The notes beneath the pieces were generated by a model, which saw only the letters and a list, made by a program, of their open reading frames with translations, ran no database searches and was not told the DNA's origin. From NCBI GenBank assembly GCA_021773655.1, contig JAJFJX010000296.1:1-12078 (forward strand): DNA of 12,078 bases, written 5' to 3'. Made by a program: the position numbers and the translations under genes. Shown here piece after piece: positions 1-7,254 of the stretch; position 1 is the first letter of the stretch, and each line of letters starts with the position of its first letter. Source of the DNA: Panacagrimonas sp. (lineage in GTDB: Bacteria > Pseudomonadota > Gammaproteobacteria > Nevskiales > Nevskiaceae).

Positions 1-192
1 CACGTGGTCGCGGGCCGAAGGCAGCGGCAGCATCGAACGATGCAGCACATTCCCGGCGATGCGCGGGGCTTCGCTGTCGGCGGGCACTGCCTGCGCGGGC
101 CGCGCAGCCGGGGTGGCCACCGCTTCGCCCGGGTCGTGGCGGCCGAACGAGGCCGACCCGGCCACATCCTCTTCGTGCATGTCCGAAGTCAT
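1..192 (-). CDS. N-terminal 64 codons of an unidentified gene, cut by the left edge
   Basis: The minus strand reads from an ATG at 192-190 with no stop to base 1. A good Shine-Dalgarno GAGGAG lies at 203-198, 5 bases before the start, and this is the main reason to call a gene here. The visible residues begin MTSDMHEEDVAGSASFGRHD. They are rich in Ala, Pro, Asp and Glu and look disordered until about residue 45, where the stretch IAGNVLHRSMLPLPSARDHV may begin a folded domain. No signal peptide, membrane segment or known motif is visible. The gene is divergent from the CYP153 gene and shares the 193-411 intergenic region with it. A regulator or a redox partner of the P450 would be a natural neighbour, but nothing in these 64 residues identifies either. 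Function unknown. Confidence 0.6.
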   Translation of the reverse strand, partial: MTSDMHEEDVAGSASFGRHDPGEAVATPAARPAQAVPADSEAPRIAGNVLHRSMLPLPSARDHV

Positions 193-253
193 CTTTGCTC
201 CTCACATGCCCAGTTTCGGAGCGAGACCTGTCTCGGCCGCGCCACCCCCGGGT

Positions 254-262
254 CGTTAGGCG
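254..262 (+). promoter_or_regulatory. Half-copy of the GTTAGG motif
   Basis: CGTTAGGCG is identical over 9 bases to 321-329, 67 bases downstream. The left half (TATC) of the full motif is missing here. It may be a secondary half-site in the promoter region shared by the left-edge gene and CYP153, or chance. Confidence 0.25.
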
Positions 263-313
263 CCGTCTCCTCCAGTCAAACCTGGTCCGGCGCGCTACTT
301 TCGGTGCCGAGCC

Positions 314-327
314 TATCAAACGTTAGG
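314..327 (+). promoter_or_regulatory. TAWC-N4-GTTAGG motif upstream of CYP153
   Basis: The sequence is TATCAAACGTTAGG, 84 bases before the CYP153 start. It matches TAACGCATGTTAGG at 4029-4042 and TATCGCTTGTTAGG at 7284-7297 in the TA-C and GTTAGG blocks. All three copies lie between divergent genes and all are on the plus strand. It could be an operator for a shared regulator or part of a core promoter. Confidence 0.45.
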
Positions 328-411
328 CGACAGCCGGAGGGTGGCCTCGTATGGTTGCCCCACTTTCGGCGACATTCCCATTCCAGCCGATGCCAACGAG
401 GAGAAGTCGAT

Positions 412-1683
412 ATGAATGCAACCGCATCCCCGTATTCCAGCAAAGCCGTCGAGGAGGCCAATTCGATCCCACTGGACCAGATCGATGTCGCCGACACCAA
501 GTTGTTCCGCAGCGGCACCATCGGCGCCTACTTCGACCGGCTGCGCCGCGAGGACCCGATCCACTATTGCGCCAAGAACAGCTTGTATGGGCCGTACTGG
601 TCGGTGACGCGCTACAAGGACATCATCGAGGTCGAAACCAAACCCCTGATCTTCTCTTCCGAAGCCGGTGGCGTGACCATCGAGGATGGCACCTTGGCGC
701 TGGACACGCCGATGTTCATCAGCATGGACCCGCCCAAGCACGATGAGCAACGCCGGGCGGTAAGCCCCACGGTTTCACCCGAAACCCTGGCCCAGCTGGA
801 GGGTGCGATGCGCCAGCGCACCGGCGAGGTGCTCGACGGCCTGCCGCTCAACCAGACCTTCAACTGGGTGGATCGCGTGTCCATCGAACTGACCACGCAG
901 ATGCTCGCCCTGCTGTTCGACTTCCCCTGGGACGAGCGCAGCAAGCTGACGCGCTGGTCGGAAGTCGCCTCGGCGAGCCCGGAATCGGGATCCACAGTGG
1001 TGGAATCCAACGAGGCGCGCATGGCCGAACTCGGCGAATGCCTGGCTTATTTCACGCGCCTGTGGAACGAGCGGATCAACGCCCCGCCCAAGTTCGACCT
1101 GGTCTCGATGCTGGCGCACTCGCCTGCCACTCGCGACATGACGCCCAACGAGTACCTGGGCAATCTGATTTTGCTGATCGTCGGCGGAAATGACACCACG
1201 CGCAATTCGATGAGCGGCGGCCTGCTGGCGCTCAACGAGTTCCCGGACGAATACCGCAAGCTATGCGAAAAGCCGGCGCTGGTGGCCTCGATGGTGCCCG
1301 AGATCATCCGCTGGCAGACGCCGCTCACCCACATGCGCCGCACTGCGCTGAGCGACACCACGCTGGGCGGCAAGCAGATCAAGAAGGGCGACAAGGTAAT
1401 CATGTGGTACCTGTCGGGCAATCGCGACCCGGATGCCATCGATCAGCCCGACACCTTCATCATCGACCGCGCGCGTCCGCGCCAGCATCTGTCATTCGGC
1501 TTCGGCATCCATCGCTGCATGGGCAATCGCCTGGCGGAACTGCAGATCCGCGTGCTGTGGGAGGAAATCCTCAAGCGCTGGACCAAGCCGATGCAGATCG
1601 AAGTGGTGGGCGCGCCGGAGGCAACCGACGTGAGCATCATCTTCCGCGGCTACAAGTCGCTGCCGGTGCGCATCAACGCCTGA
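412..1683 (+). CDS. CYP153-family cytochrome P450 (alkane/fatty-acid terminal hydroxylase type)
   Basis: This is a 423-residue class I bacterial P450. The family oxidises the terminal methyl of medium-chain alkanes, alkyl side chains or fatty acids, using electrons from a ferredoxin and its reductase. Visible motifs: I-helix GGNDTTRN (258-265) for O2 activation, ExxR as E297-R300 (EIIR), and the heme loop SFGFGIHRCMGNRLAE with thiolate Cys369. The stretches HMRRTA (308-312), WYLSGNRD (332-339) and RARPRQHLSFGFGIHRC are typical of CYP153 rather than of CYP125/CYP142 steroid P450s. The length is normal for the family. I chose the ATG at 412 because GAGGAGAAG (398-406) sits just upstream and the protein begins like family members. 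The frame stays open leftwards almost to base 1, but those residues look like translated promoter. The matching ferredoxin follows 136 bases later. No ferredoxin reductase lies in the window. The substrate cannot be read from sequence; given the acyl-CoA genes around it, an alkyl chain on a larger molecule is as plausible as a simple alkane. Confidence 0.93.
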   Translation: MNATASPYSSKAVEEANSIPLDQIDVADTKLFRSGTIGAYFDRLRREDPIHYCAKNSLYGPYWSVTRYKDIIEVETKPLIFSSEAGGVTIEDGTLALDTPMFISMDPPKHDEQRRAVSPTVSPETLAQLEGAMRQRTGEVLDGLPLNQTFNWVDRVSIELTTQMLALLFDFPWDERSKLTRWSEVASASPESGSTVVESNEARMAELGECLAYFTRLWNERINAPPKFDLVSMLAHSPATRDMTPNEYLGNLILLIVGGNDTTRNSMSGGLLALNEFPDEYRKLCEKPALVASMVPEIIRWQTPLTHMRRTALSDTTLGGKQIKKGDKVIMWYLSGNRDPDAIDQPDTFIIDRARPRQHLSFGFGIHRCMGNRLAELQIRVLWEEILKRWTKPMQIEVVGAPEATDVSIIFRGYKSLPVRINA

Positions 1684-1717
1684 TCGCATCCGGTCGGCAA
1701 CACCGACGCCGTCGGCG

Positions 1718-1742
1718 CGCGCACTGCCAATTGCAGTGCGCG
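1718..1742 (+). other. Perfect hairpin between P450 and ferredoxin genes
   Basis: CGCGCACTGC (1718-1727) is the exact reverse complement of GCAGTGCGCG (1733-1742), with the 5-base loop CAATT. A smaller stem GTCGG/CCGAC lies just before it (1693-1706). No T-run follows, so it does not look like a standard intrinsic terminator. It could stabilise the P450 message end or damp read-through into the ferredoxin gene. In GC-rich DNA, a 10-base perfect stem this close to a stop codon is probably meaningful but not certain. Confidence 0.5.
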
Positions 1743-1819
1743 TGGCGGGCCGGTCGTGCCTGAACGCAGCAACCAAAGCCCGTTCGTCACGGGCACCGAT
1801 AACCTGAGGAGCAATACCC

Positions 1820-2140
1820 ATGATCAAGATCACCTTTGTAGACCACAGCAACGTGCGCCGCGACGTCGAAGTCCCGGAAGGCCTTTCGCTGATGGAGGCC
1901 GCAGTGCAGAACCTGGTTCCCGGCATCGACGGCGACTGCGGCGGATGCTGCGCCTGCGGAACCTGTCACGTGCACGTGGCTCCGGAGTTTGTCGACCGCC
2001 TGCCGCCGATGGACGAGATGGAAAACGAGATGCTCGGCCTGGTCGGCACGCGCGACAAGCAGTCCCGCCTCGGTTGCCAAGTCAAGGCCAGTCAGGCGCT
2101 GGACGGGCTGGTGGTGCATACCCCGATAGGCCAGCACTGA
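1820..2140 (+). CDS. Adrenodoxin/putidaredoxin-type [2Fe-2S] ferredoxin
   Basis: This is a 106-residue ferredoxin that would deliver electrons one at a time to the P450 encoded just upstream. The cluster ligands are C40, C46, C49 (Cys-x5-Cys-x2-Cys, followed by HVHV) and C86 in RLGCQV, the spacing of the vertebrate-type [2Fe-2S] family. Two further cysteines, C43 and C44, sit inside the cluster loop (CGGCCACGTC), where relatives usually have small or non-Cys residues; I infer they are not ligands. The acidic stretch DEMENEM (65-71) matches the helix that contacts P450s and reductases in this family. The start has a Shine-Dalgarno GAGGAG about 8 bases upstream. It is cytoplasmic. It is co-directional with CYP153, so it is probably co-transcribed, with the hairpin at 1718-1742 in between. 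Its reductase must be encoded elsewhere. Confidence 0.93.
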   Translation: MIKITFVDHSNVRRDVEVPEGLSLMEAAVQNLVPGIDGDCGGCCACGTCHVHVAPEFVDRLPPMDEMENEMLGLVGTRDKQSRLGCQVKASQALDGLVVHTPIGQH

Positions 2141-2371
2141 GCGCATCTGAACTTTTCCGCTGCGCTCGGCATTTTGTGCTCCGGAGGTGCTCGTAATCCG
2201 CATGGACGCCGGTACATTCCGGACATTGCGGTTGCTGCGCTCCACCGGACCGCAAACTGCCTGCGCTCGCTACGAAAATTTCACAATGTCTGAGGGTTCG
2301 CTTCGAAACTCCGTAACAGGCTGAAGGAAGGCAGGCAGCGCGCGGGATGACCGGCGGGTGAAACGCGACGC
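2141..2371. other. Convergent intergenic region, no gene seen
   Basis: This 231-base spacer separates the 3' ends of the ferredoxin and CoA-transferase genes. Short frames cross it but have no ribosome site or family features. I saw no clear hairpin followed by T-run on either strand, so the expected terminators are not obvious. It is somewhat less GC-rich than its neighbours. Confidence 0.5.
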
Positions 2372-3646
2372 TCAGTCGTAGTCGCGTTCGGCAGCCGCCC
2401 GCGCCAGGCCCTCGCGGAACTCCGGTGCGGCGATCTCGATCATGCGGGCGATCCGTTGCGACAGGGATAGCCCGCGCAGGTCGGCGACGCCGTATTCGGT
2501 CACGATCAGCCCCGTATCGCTGCGCGGCGTGCTCACCGGCCCGCTGAGTCGCGCGACGATGCGGCTGCTGCATTTTTCGCCTTCTCCCACCGTCGCCGCA
2601 AGCGCCACGATCGGCAGCCCTCCGCGCGAACGATGCGCCGCGCGCAGGAAATCGATGGCACCGCCCACCGCACCGACGTAGGTGCCGCCCGCCACCTCGG
2701 CATTGATCTGCCCGGTGAGATCCACCTCGACCGCGGAATTGATCGCGGCCAGTCGATCATGGCTGGCCAGCACCTGCGCATCGTGCGTGTATTCGACACT
2801 GCGGAACTGCACGCTTCGGTTCCCGTGCAGAAACCGGTGCAGCTTCGGCCCGCCCATCGCGAGCCCGGCGATGGCGATACCGGCATCGCGTGACTTGCGC
2901 GCGTTGTTGATGACCCCCGACTCGATGAGGTCGACCGCCGCGTCGCCCAGCGCGCCGGTGTGGATGCCCAGATCCCGCCGGTTGCCCAGGGCGGCGAGCA
3001 CCGCTTCCGGAATGCCGCCGATACCGAACTGCAAGGTGGCACCGTCCTCGATCAGATCCGCCACCCGCGCGGCGACGGCGCGCTCCGCCGCGCCGGGTGC
3101 GCCGCGCGGCGGCCCCAGCGGTGGCCGAGAGGTTTCGATCGCGATGCTGATGTCATCCGCCGACAGGCTGCGCTCGCCGAAAGTGTGCGGCGCCTGCTCG
3201 TTGATCTCCACGATGATCGTCCGCGCCACATCGATGGCGGCGAGCAGATATTCCGAGGCCAGCGACAGGCTGTAGCGGCCGTCTGCGTCTGCGGGTGCGA
3301 CCTGTAGCAGCAGCACGTCCGCCTTGATGTGGCGGGAGCGGATCAGCGACGCAAGCTGCGAGTAGTGGACGGGCAGCAGGTCGAGGACACCGGCTCTGGC
3401 CAGTTTGCGATTGGCGCCCGCACCGCAGTACGAGCGGAACCTGATCACGTCTGCCTGCTCGGGCGCCAGTACATCCGACCAGGTCGCGCCGATGAAGGCC
3501 TCCAACGGTCCCTGGAGCGCGTGACGCTGCGCCATCAGGGCGCGCGTCAGCACCAGCGGCTCGGCGCTGGCCTGCCCCCATATCAGGCCGTCGCCGGGAC
3601 GAATGTAGGCCGAGAGATCCAGATCATCGGGTTGGAGCAGTTTCAT
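2372..3646 (-). CDS. Acetyl-CoA hydrolase/CoA-transferase family protein
   Basis: This is a 424-residue two-domain protein of the acetyl-CoA hydrolase/4-hydroxybutyrate CoA-transferase family, which moves CoA between acyl groups in the cytoplasm. The N-terminal domain covers roughly residues 1-180. The nucleotide-loop motif FGIGGIPEAV is at 207-216. The C-terminal domain holds EVDLTGQINAEVAGG, YVGAVGGAIDF and TEYGVADLRG, all typical of the family. In well-studied transferases, the motif HTE/HSE about 20 residues after the glycine loop supplies the catalytic Glu; here it reads GIHTGALGD, with Gly231 in that place. The enzyme may therefore be a hydrolase-like or divergent subfamily, or use another Glu. 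The ATG at 3646 starts at the usual family N-terminus. A TTG at 3688 in the same frame would add 14 residues, and neither start has a convincing ribosome site. It points away from the thiolase at 4079. A likely role is activating or recycling acids made by the oxidation genes here. Confidence 0.85.
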   Translation of the reverse strand: MKLLQPDDLDLSAYIRPGDGLIWGQASAEPLVLTRALMAQRHALQGPLEAFIGATWSDVLAPEQADVIRFRSYCGAGANRKLARAGVLDLLPVHYSQLASLIRSRHIKADVLLLQVAPADADGRYSLSLASEYLLAAIDVARTIIVEINEQAPHTFGERSLSADDISIAIETSRPPLGPPRGAPGAAERAVAARVADLIEDGATLQFGIGGIPEAVLAALGNRRDLGIHTGALGDAAVDLIESGVINNARKSRDAGIAIAGLAMGGPKLHRFLHGNRSVQFRSVEYTHDAQVLASHDRLAAINSAVEVDLTGQINAEVAGGTYVGAVGGAIDFLRAAHRSRGGLPIVALAATVGEGEKCSSRIVARLSGPVSTPRSDTGLIVTEYGVADLRGLSLSQRIARMIEIAAPEFREGLARAAAERDYD

Positions 3647-3702
3647 GCGGGCGAGGAGAGGGAGGGAGGAAGGTGGGCCTGCTGCCAATCTAGCGCTGAA
3701 GC

Positions 3703-4029
3703 TCAGCGGCGACCATGGCGCGCAGCGGAATCATGGGTGTGCTCGATTACGCTGGCGAATTCGATCCCATCGTGCAAGGCGATGCTCATGACGGCGCCGG
3801 TCACCGGAATGCTGCGCAGCCTGCTTTTGAAGGGGGCGACGTAGCTGCCCGCTTCCTTGTCGCGACCTCGTGCAGCATCGAGCTTCTGGATCACATGCAG
3901 GTCGGTTGCGCCCACGATGGCCCGCAATAACTGCCTGGGCGAGCGATGAAAAGTTTTGCGCTCGGGTCTGACGCGGCGACCCATTCCAAGGCGCTCATGG
4001 AGGCGTGCCGCGGGGAGGTCTGCGTCCAT
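3703..4029 (-). CDS. Possible small protein of unknown function (108 residues)
   Basis: This open frame fills most of the otherwise empty 432-base gap between the CoA-transferase and thiolase starts. It begins ATG at 4029 (MDADLPAARLHERLGMGRRV) and ends 56 bases before the CoA-transferase start, in the same direction, so the two could form an operon. By my hand count, about 72% of third codon positions are G or C, above the local base composition, which hints at coding. Against it: no clear Shine-Dalgarno, some codons unusual for this window (TTA, AGA, CGA), and no family I recognise. The protein is basic, has no signal peptide or membrane segment, and contains a hydrophobic patch IPVTGAVMSIALHDGIEFASVIEH near its end. 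The start codon overlaps the GTTAGG motif at 4029-4042, which argues against that exact start. The frame could instead be a relic or noncoding. Confidence 0.35.
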   Translation of the reverse strand: MDADLPAARLHERLGMGRRVRPERKTFHRSPRQLLRAIVGATDLHVIQKLDAARGRDKEAGSYVAPFKSRLRSIPVTGAVMSIALHDGIEFASVIEHTHDSAARHGRR

Positions 4030-4042
4030 AACGCATGTTAGG
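4029..4042 (+). promoter_or_regulatory. TAWC-N4-GTTAGG motif upstream of thiolase
   Basis: TAACGCATGTTAGG contains the perfect inverted repeat TAAC-GCAT-GTTA (4029-4040) and ends 36 bases before the thiolase ATG. The copy at 7284-7297 ends 35 bases before its gene start, so position is conserved as well as sequence. The palindrome favours a dimeric regulator. AAC-N4-GTT recalls the half-site layout of TetR-family fatty-acid regulators such as PsrA, but this is only a resemblance. Confidence 0.5.
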
Positions 4043-4078
4043 CTAGAGCCTTCTATCAGGCGGCCCAGGATCAACCCA

Positions 4079-5281
4079 ATGTCTCTACGGCGTGCAGCAA
4101 TCGTCACTCCCTTGCGGACCGCTGTCGGCGCTTTCGGCGGCACACTCAGACCGCTGACGGCGGACGCGCTGGCGGTGCACATCATCAAGGCGGTGGTGGA
4201 ACGCAGCGGCGTTGATCCTGCGCGCATCGACGAGGTGGTTTTGGCGCAGTCGTATGCCACCAGCGAGTCCCCCTGTCTGGGACGCTATGCGGCGCTGGGA
4301 GCCGGCCTGCCCATCGAGGTGCCGGGCTACACGTTGGACCGGCGCTGCGGGTCCGGGCTGCAGGCGGTGGTCGATGCCGGAATGATGGTGCAGACCGGCG
4401 CGGCCGACGTGGTGCTGGTGGTGGGCGTCGAGAGCATGAGCAACATCGAGTACTACAGCACCGACATGCGCTGGGGTTCGCGCGCGGGCTCGGTGACGAT
4501 GCACGACCGTCTGCAGCGCGGCCGCGAGCGTTCGCAGCCGGTGGAACGCTTCGGGGTCATTTCGGGCATGCCGGAGACCGCCGAGAACCTGGCAAAGGAA
4601 TACGGCATCACGCGCGAGGAGTCGGACGCATTCGCCATGCGCAGTCATCAGCGCGCGGCGGCGGCCTGGTCGGAAGGCCGCTTCGCGGACGAGGTCGTGC
4701 CGCTGGAGGTCCCGCAGAAGAAGGGCCCGCCGCTCGTCTTTGATCGCGACGAGGGCATCCGTGCAGCGACATCGATGGAGTCCCTGGCCAAGCTCCGGCC
4801 GGTGCTCAAGGACGGCATCGTCACCGCCGGCAACGCCAGCCAGCAGAACGATGCGTCGGCCGCCTGCCTGGTGGTCGCCGAAGATCGCCTCGCGGAACTG
4901 AAGCTGGAACCGATCGGGTATCTGAACGGCTGGGCCTCGGCGGGCTGCCACCCCGCGACCATGGGGATCGGCCCGGTGCCCGCGGTCAACAAGCTGTTCG
5001 CCCGCACCGGCCTGGGTTTCGATCAGATGAGTCTGGTCGAACTCAACGAGGCCTTCGCGGCGCAGGCGCTGGCGGTGCTCAAGGGCTGGAACTGGAACGA
5101 TCCGGATCGGCTCAACGTCAACGGCTCCGGCATCTCGCTGGGCCACCCCATCGGCGCGACCGGCGTGCGCATCCTGGTGACGCTGATGCACGAGCTCAAG
5201 CGCCGCGGCGGCCGTTACGGGCTGGAGACGATGTGCGTCGGCGGTGGCCAGGGCATGGCCGCAATATTCGAGCGGGCCTGA
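4079..5281 (+). CDS. Thiolase (acetyl-CoA C-acyltransferase), complete catalytic triad
   Basis: This 400-residue degradative thiolase would split 3-ketoacyl-CoA with free CoA, releasing acetyl-CoA (or propionyl-CoA from a branched substrate) in a final beta-oxidation step. Nucleophile Cys90 is in DRRCGSGLQA, His356 in ISLGHPIGATG, and the second Cys386 in METMCVGGGQGMA-like context (LETMCVGGGQG). N323-E324-A-F forms the usual NEAF motif. Length is typical of the FadA/AtoB group. I chose ATG 4079 because the protein then begins at the family N-terminus (MSLRRAAIVTPLRTAVGAFG); the ribosome site is weak (AGGA about 9 bases upstream). The frame also extends leftwards to 3956, but those residues are Arg-rich and look noncoding. 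The gene is preceded by the motif at 4029-4042. Its stop lies one base from the stop of the convergent monooxygenase gene. Contrast it with the two thiolase-like genes downstream, which lack the nucleophile. Confidence 0.92.
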   Translation: MSLRRAAIVTPLRTAVGAFGGTLRPLTADALAVHIIKAVVERSGVDPARIDEVVLAQSYATSESPCLGRYAALGAGLPIEVPGYTLDRRCGSGLQAVVDAGMMVQTGAADVVLVVGVESMSNIEYYSTDMRWGSRAGSVTMHDRLQRGRERSQPVERFGVISGMPETAENLAKEYGITREESDAFAMRSHQRAAAAWSEGRFADEVVPLEVPQKKGPPLVFDRDEGIRAATSMESLAKLRPVLKDGIVTAGNASQQNDASAACLVVAEDRLAELKLEPIGYLNGWASAGCHPATMGIGPVPAVNKLFARTGLGFDQMSLVELNEAFAAQALAVLKGWNWNDPDRLNVNGSGISLGHPIGATGVRILVTLMHELKRRGGRYGLETMCVGGGQGMAAIFERA

Positions 5282-5282
5282 A

Positions 5283-7196
5283 CTATTCGGCGCGGACGAT
5301 GAAGTCGCGCAGGTCCGGGGTCCGGGTCATGCTCCAGTAGTCCACCAGGCGCCAGGGCGAGTTGGCGAAGACTCTGCCCTTGCGGTTGCGGTACCAGGTG
5401 TTCATGCCCGGATGGCTCCAGATCATGCGCCCGTGCGCCTCGTCCACCCGCGCGTTGTAGGCGTCGTGTACATCCTGCCGGCATTCGAGCGTCCGTATGC
5501 CGCCGTCGCGCAACGCCAGCAGGCACTGCACGGTGTAGCGGACCTGGCACTCGGTGTGAAAGATCGCGCTGCCGCCGTGGCCGAGGTTGGTGTTCGGGCC
5601 GTACAGCACGAAGAAATTCGGGAAGCCCGGCACCGTGATGCCGAGATGCGCACGCGGATCGTCTTCGCCCCACAGCTCACCGATGCTGCGGCCGCCGCGG
5701 CCGACGACGTTCATCGGCCATAGCAGGCGGCGGGCCTGGAAGCCGGTGGCCAGGACGATCATGTCGGCGGAGTAGCTGTGGCCGTCGGTTGCGACGATGG
5801 CGCCGCCATCGATGTGATCGATCGGCGTGGTGACCAGTTCCACGTTCGCTTGCTTGAGCGCCTTGTACCAGTGGGTGTCGATCAGGATGCGCTTGCCGTA
5901 AGGCGGGTAATCCGGAATCACCTTGGCCAGCAGTTCCGGGTCGTCGCCGATCTCGCGCTCCACATGCTTGATGATGGCGCGCCGGTGGCGCTCGTTGGTG
6001 GCATTGAGAGAGCGCTCCGGGTGCTCCCAGCCGGGGTCGATCTGCAGCGTCGGGTGCAGCCCGTCGGCAAAGCCCCAGAACAACTGGAAGCGGTACCACT
6101 TGGCGTAATAGGGGAGGTGGCGCAGCACCCAGCGCATGCCCTCGCTGACGCGGCGGTGGTAGTTGGGGTTGTGCACGATCCACGGCGGCGAGCGCTGGAA
6201 GATCGTCAGGCTCTCGACTTGCGAGACAATCGCGGGAACGATCTGGATCGCGCTGGCACCGGTACCGACCACCGCCACGCGGCGGCCCTTGGCATCATGG
6301 ATTTCTGGGTCCCACTGCGCGCTGTGCAGCAGCGGACCGCGGAAGTCCTCCATGCCGGGAATCTGTGGCACCTGCGGACGGTTCAACTGGCCGACCGCGC
6401 ACACGAGGGCGGCGAATTCATGCGTCTCGACCCCACCCTGGCGATCACGCACCGTCAGGGTCCAGCACTGGCGCTATTCGTCATAGCGGGCCTCCTCCAC
6501 TTCCGCTTTGAAGCGGATGTGGCGCCGCACGTCGTATTTGTCGGCGCAGCGTTCGAAGTACGCATGCAGCTCGTCGCGCTTGGAGTAGAACTCGCTCCAG
6601 TGGTGGCTGGGCTCGAACGAGTAGGAATAGAAATGGTTGGGCGTATCGACACCGCAGCCGGGATATCTGTTTTCGTACCAGGTGCCGCCGACGGTGTCGT
6701 TCTTCTCGAAGACCACGAACCCGATGCCGGCTTCGCGCAGCTTGATGGCGGTGCACAGGCCCGACATGCCCGCACCGATCACCGCGACTTTCAATTTCGT
6801 CTCGGGCGCGGCGGTCGGCGGACGCCGGGTCTCGTCGGACAGGCCCATTTCATCGAGCGCCAGCGGCAGGTATTCATCGGCGACGGCTTCGCCGACACAC
6901 ACGCTCATCATCTTTTGCAGCAGTTCGTGCGAGGGCTGCTCGGGCCTGGCAGCGCCATCGGCGGCCAGGCTGCGGATCACCTCGACGAGGCGGTCGTGAA
7001 CCGCCGCCACCAACTGCGGCGGCGCTGACACGCTGTAGTCCCAGGGCCCCTTGATCCAGGGGCGCATTTCATCGAGCCAGGCTTCGTTGCCGGACAGATG
7101 GACCAGCACCATCAGCAGCGTCGCCACGTCGGCCTGTGCCAGAGCCTCGCGCAGGCGGGCCTCGTCGGCAATCAGGTACTGCAGTTCCTCTTTCAA
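5283..7196 (-). pseudogene. Baeyer-Villiger monooxygenase (4-hydroxyacetophenone monooxygenase-like), interrupted by in-frame TAG
   Basis: Read through one TAG, the frame encodes a 637-codon flavin- and NADPH-dependent monooxygenase, which inserts oxygen next to a ketone to give an ester or lactone. An N-terminal extension of about 130 residues and the total length match hydroxyacetophenone monooxygenase rather than shorter cyclohexanone-type enzymes. FAD site: VIGAGMSG (139-146). GGTWYENRYPGCGVD (170-184) and the fingerprint FRGPLLHSAQWD (285-296) mark a type I Baeyer-Villiger enzyme. NADPH site: VVGTGASA (309-316). The break is codon 241, TAG at 6476-6474, after RYDE. Seven sense codons follow in the same frame (RQCWTLT), then homology continues without gap, so no frameshift is needed. 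The first 240 residues hold the FAD site and the rest holds the NADPH site and fingerprint, so neither piece should work alone. A GTG at 6452 could restart the second piece but lacks a ribosome site. The start is TTG at 7196 with AAGGAG 6 bases away. It could be a recent pseudogene, a sequencing error, or a read-through gene. Confidence 0.87.
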
Positions 7197-7202
7197 GCGT
7201 CG

Positions 7203-7208
7203 CTCCTT
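7203..7208 (-). promoter_or_regulatory. Shine-Dalgarno that fixes the TTG start of the monooxygenase
   Basis: On the minus strand, AAGGAG (7208-7203) is followed by a 6-base spacer and TTG at 7196-7194. This is the best-spaced ribosome site for the gene. An ATG further upstream (7230-7228) is out of frame with the monooxygenase. The N-terminus from the TTG also lines up with my recollection of hydroxyacetophenone monooxygenase. Confidence 0.6.
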
Positions 7209-7254
7209 CGTCCTGGGTTTTCAGGCTCATCGATCCCCGGAGCCGTGCGGCGAA

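Noticed and set aside
4..411. Upstream extension of the CYP153 frame
   Set aside because: It crosses the divergent promoter and the left-edge gene, is Arg/Ser-rich and unlike P450 N-termini; the ATG at 412 has a strong ribosome site.
2293..2312. GGGTTCGCTTCGAAACTCC-like stretch resembling a tRNA T-arm
   Set aside because: No acceptor, D or anticodon arm can be built around it, so it is not a tRNA gene.
4085..5191. 368-codon minus-strand frame opposite the thiolase
   Set aside because: Shadow of the thiolase, rich in His and Arg, no motif.
6452..6473. Frameshift as the cause of the monooxygenase break
   Set aside because: Both halves are in the same frame; only a single TAG separates them.
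5778..7028. 416-codon plus-strand frame opposite the monooxygenase
   Set aside because: The minus strand carries the unmistakable Baeyer-Villiger motifs; the plus frame has no recognisable domain and no ribosome site.
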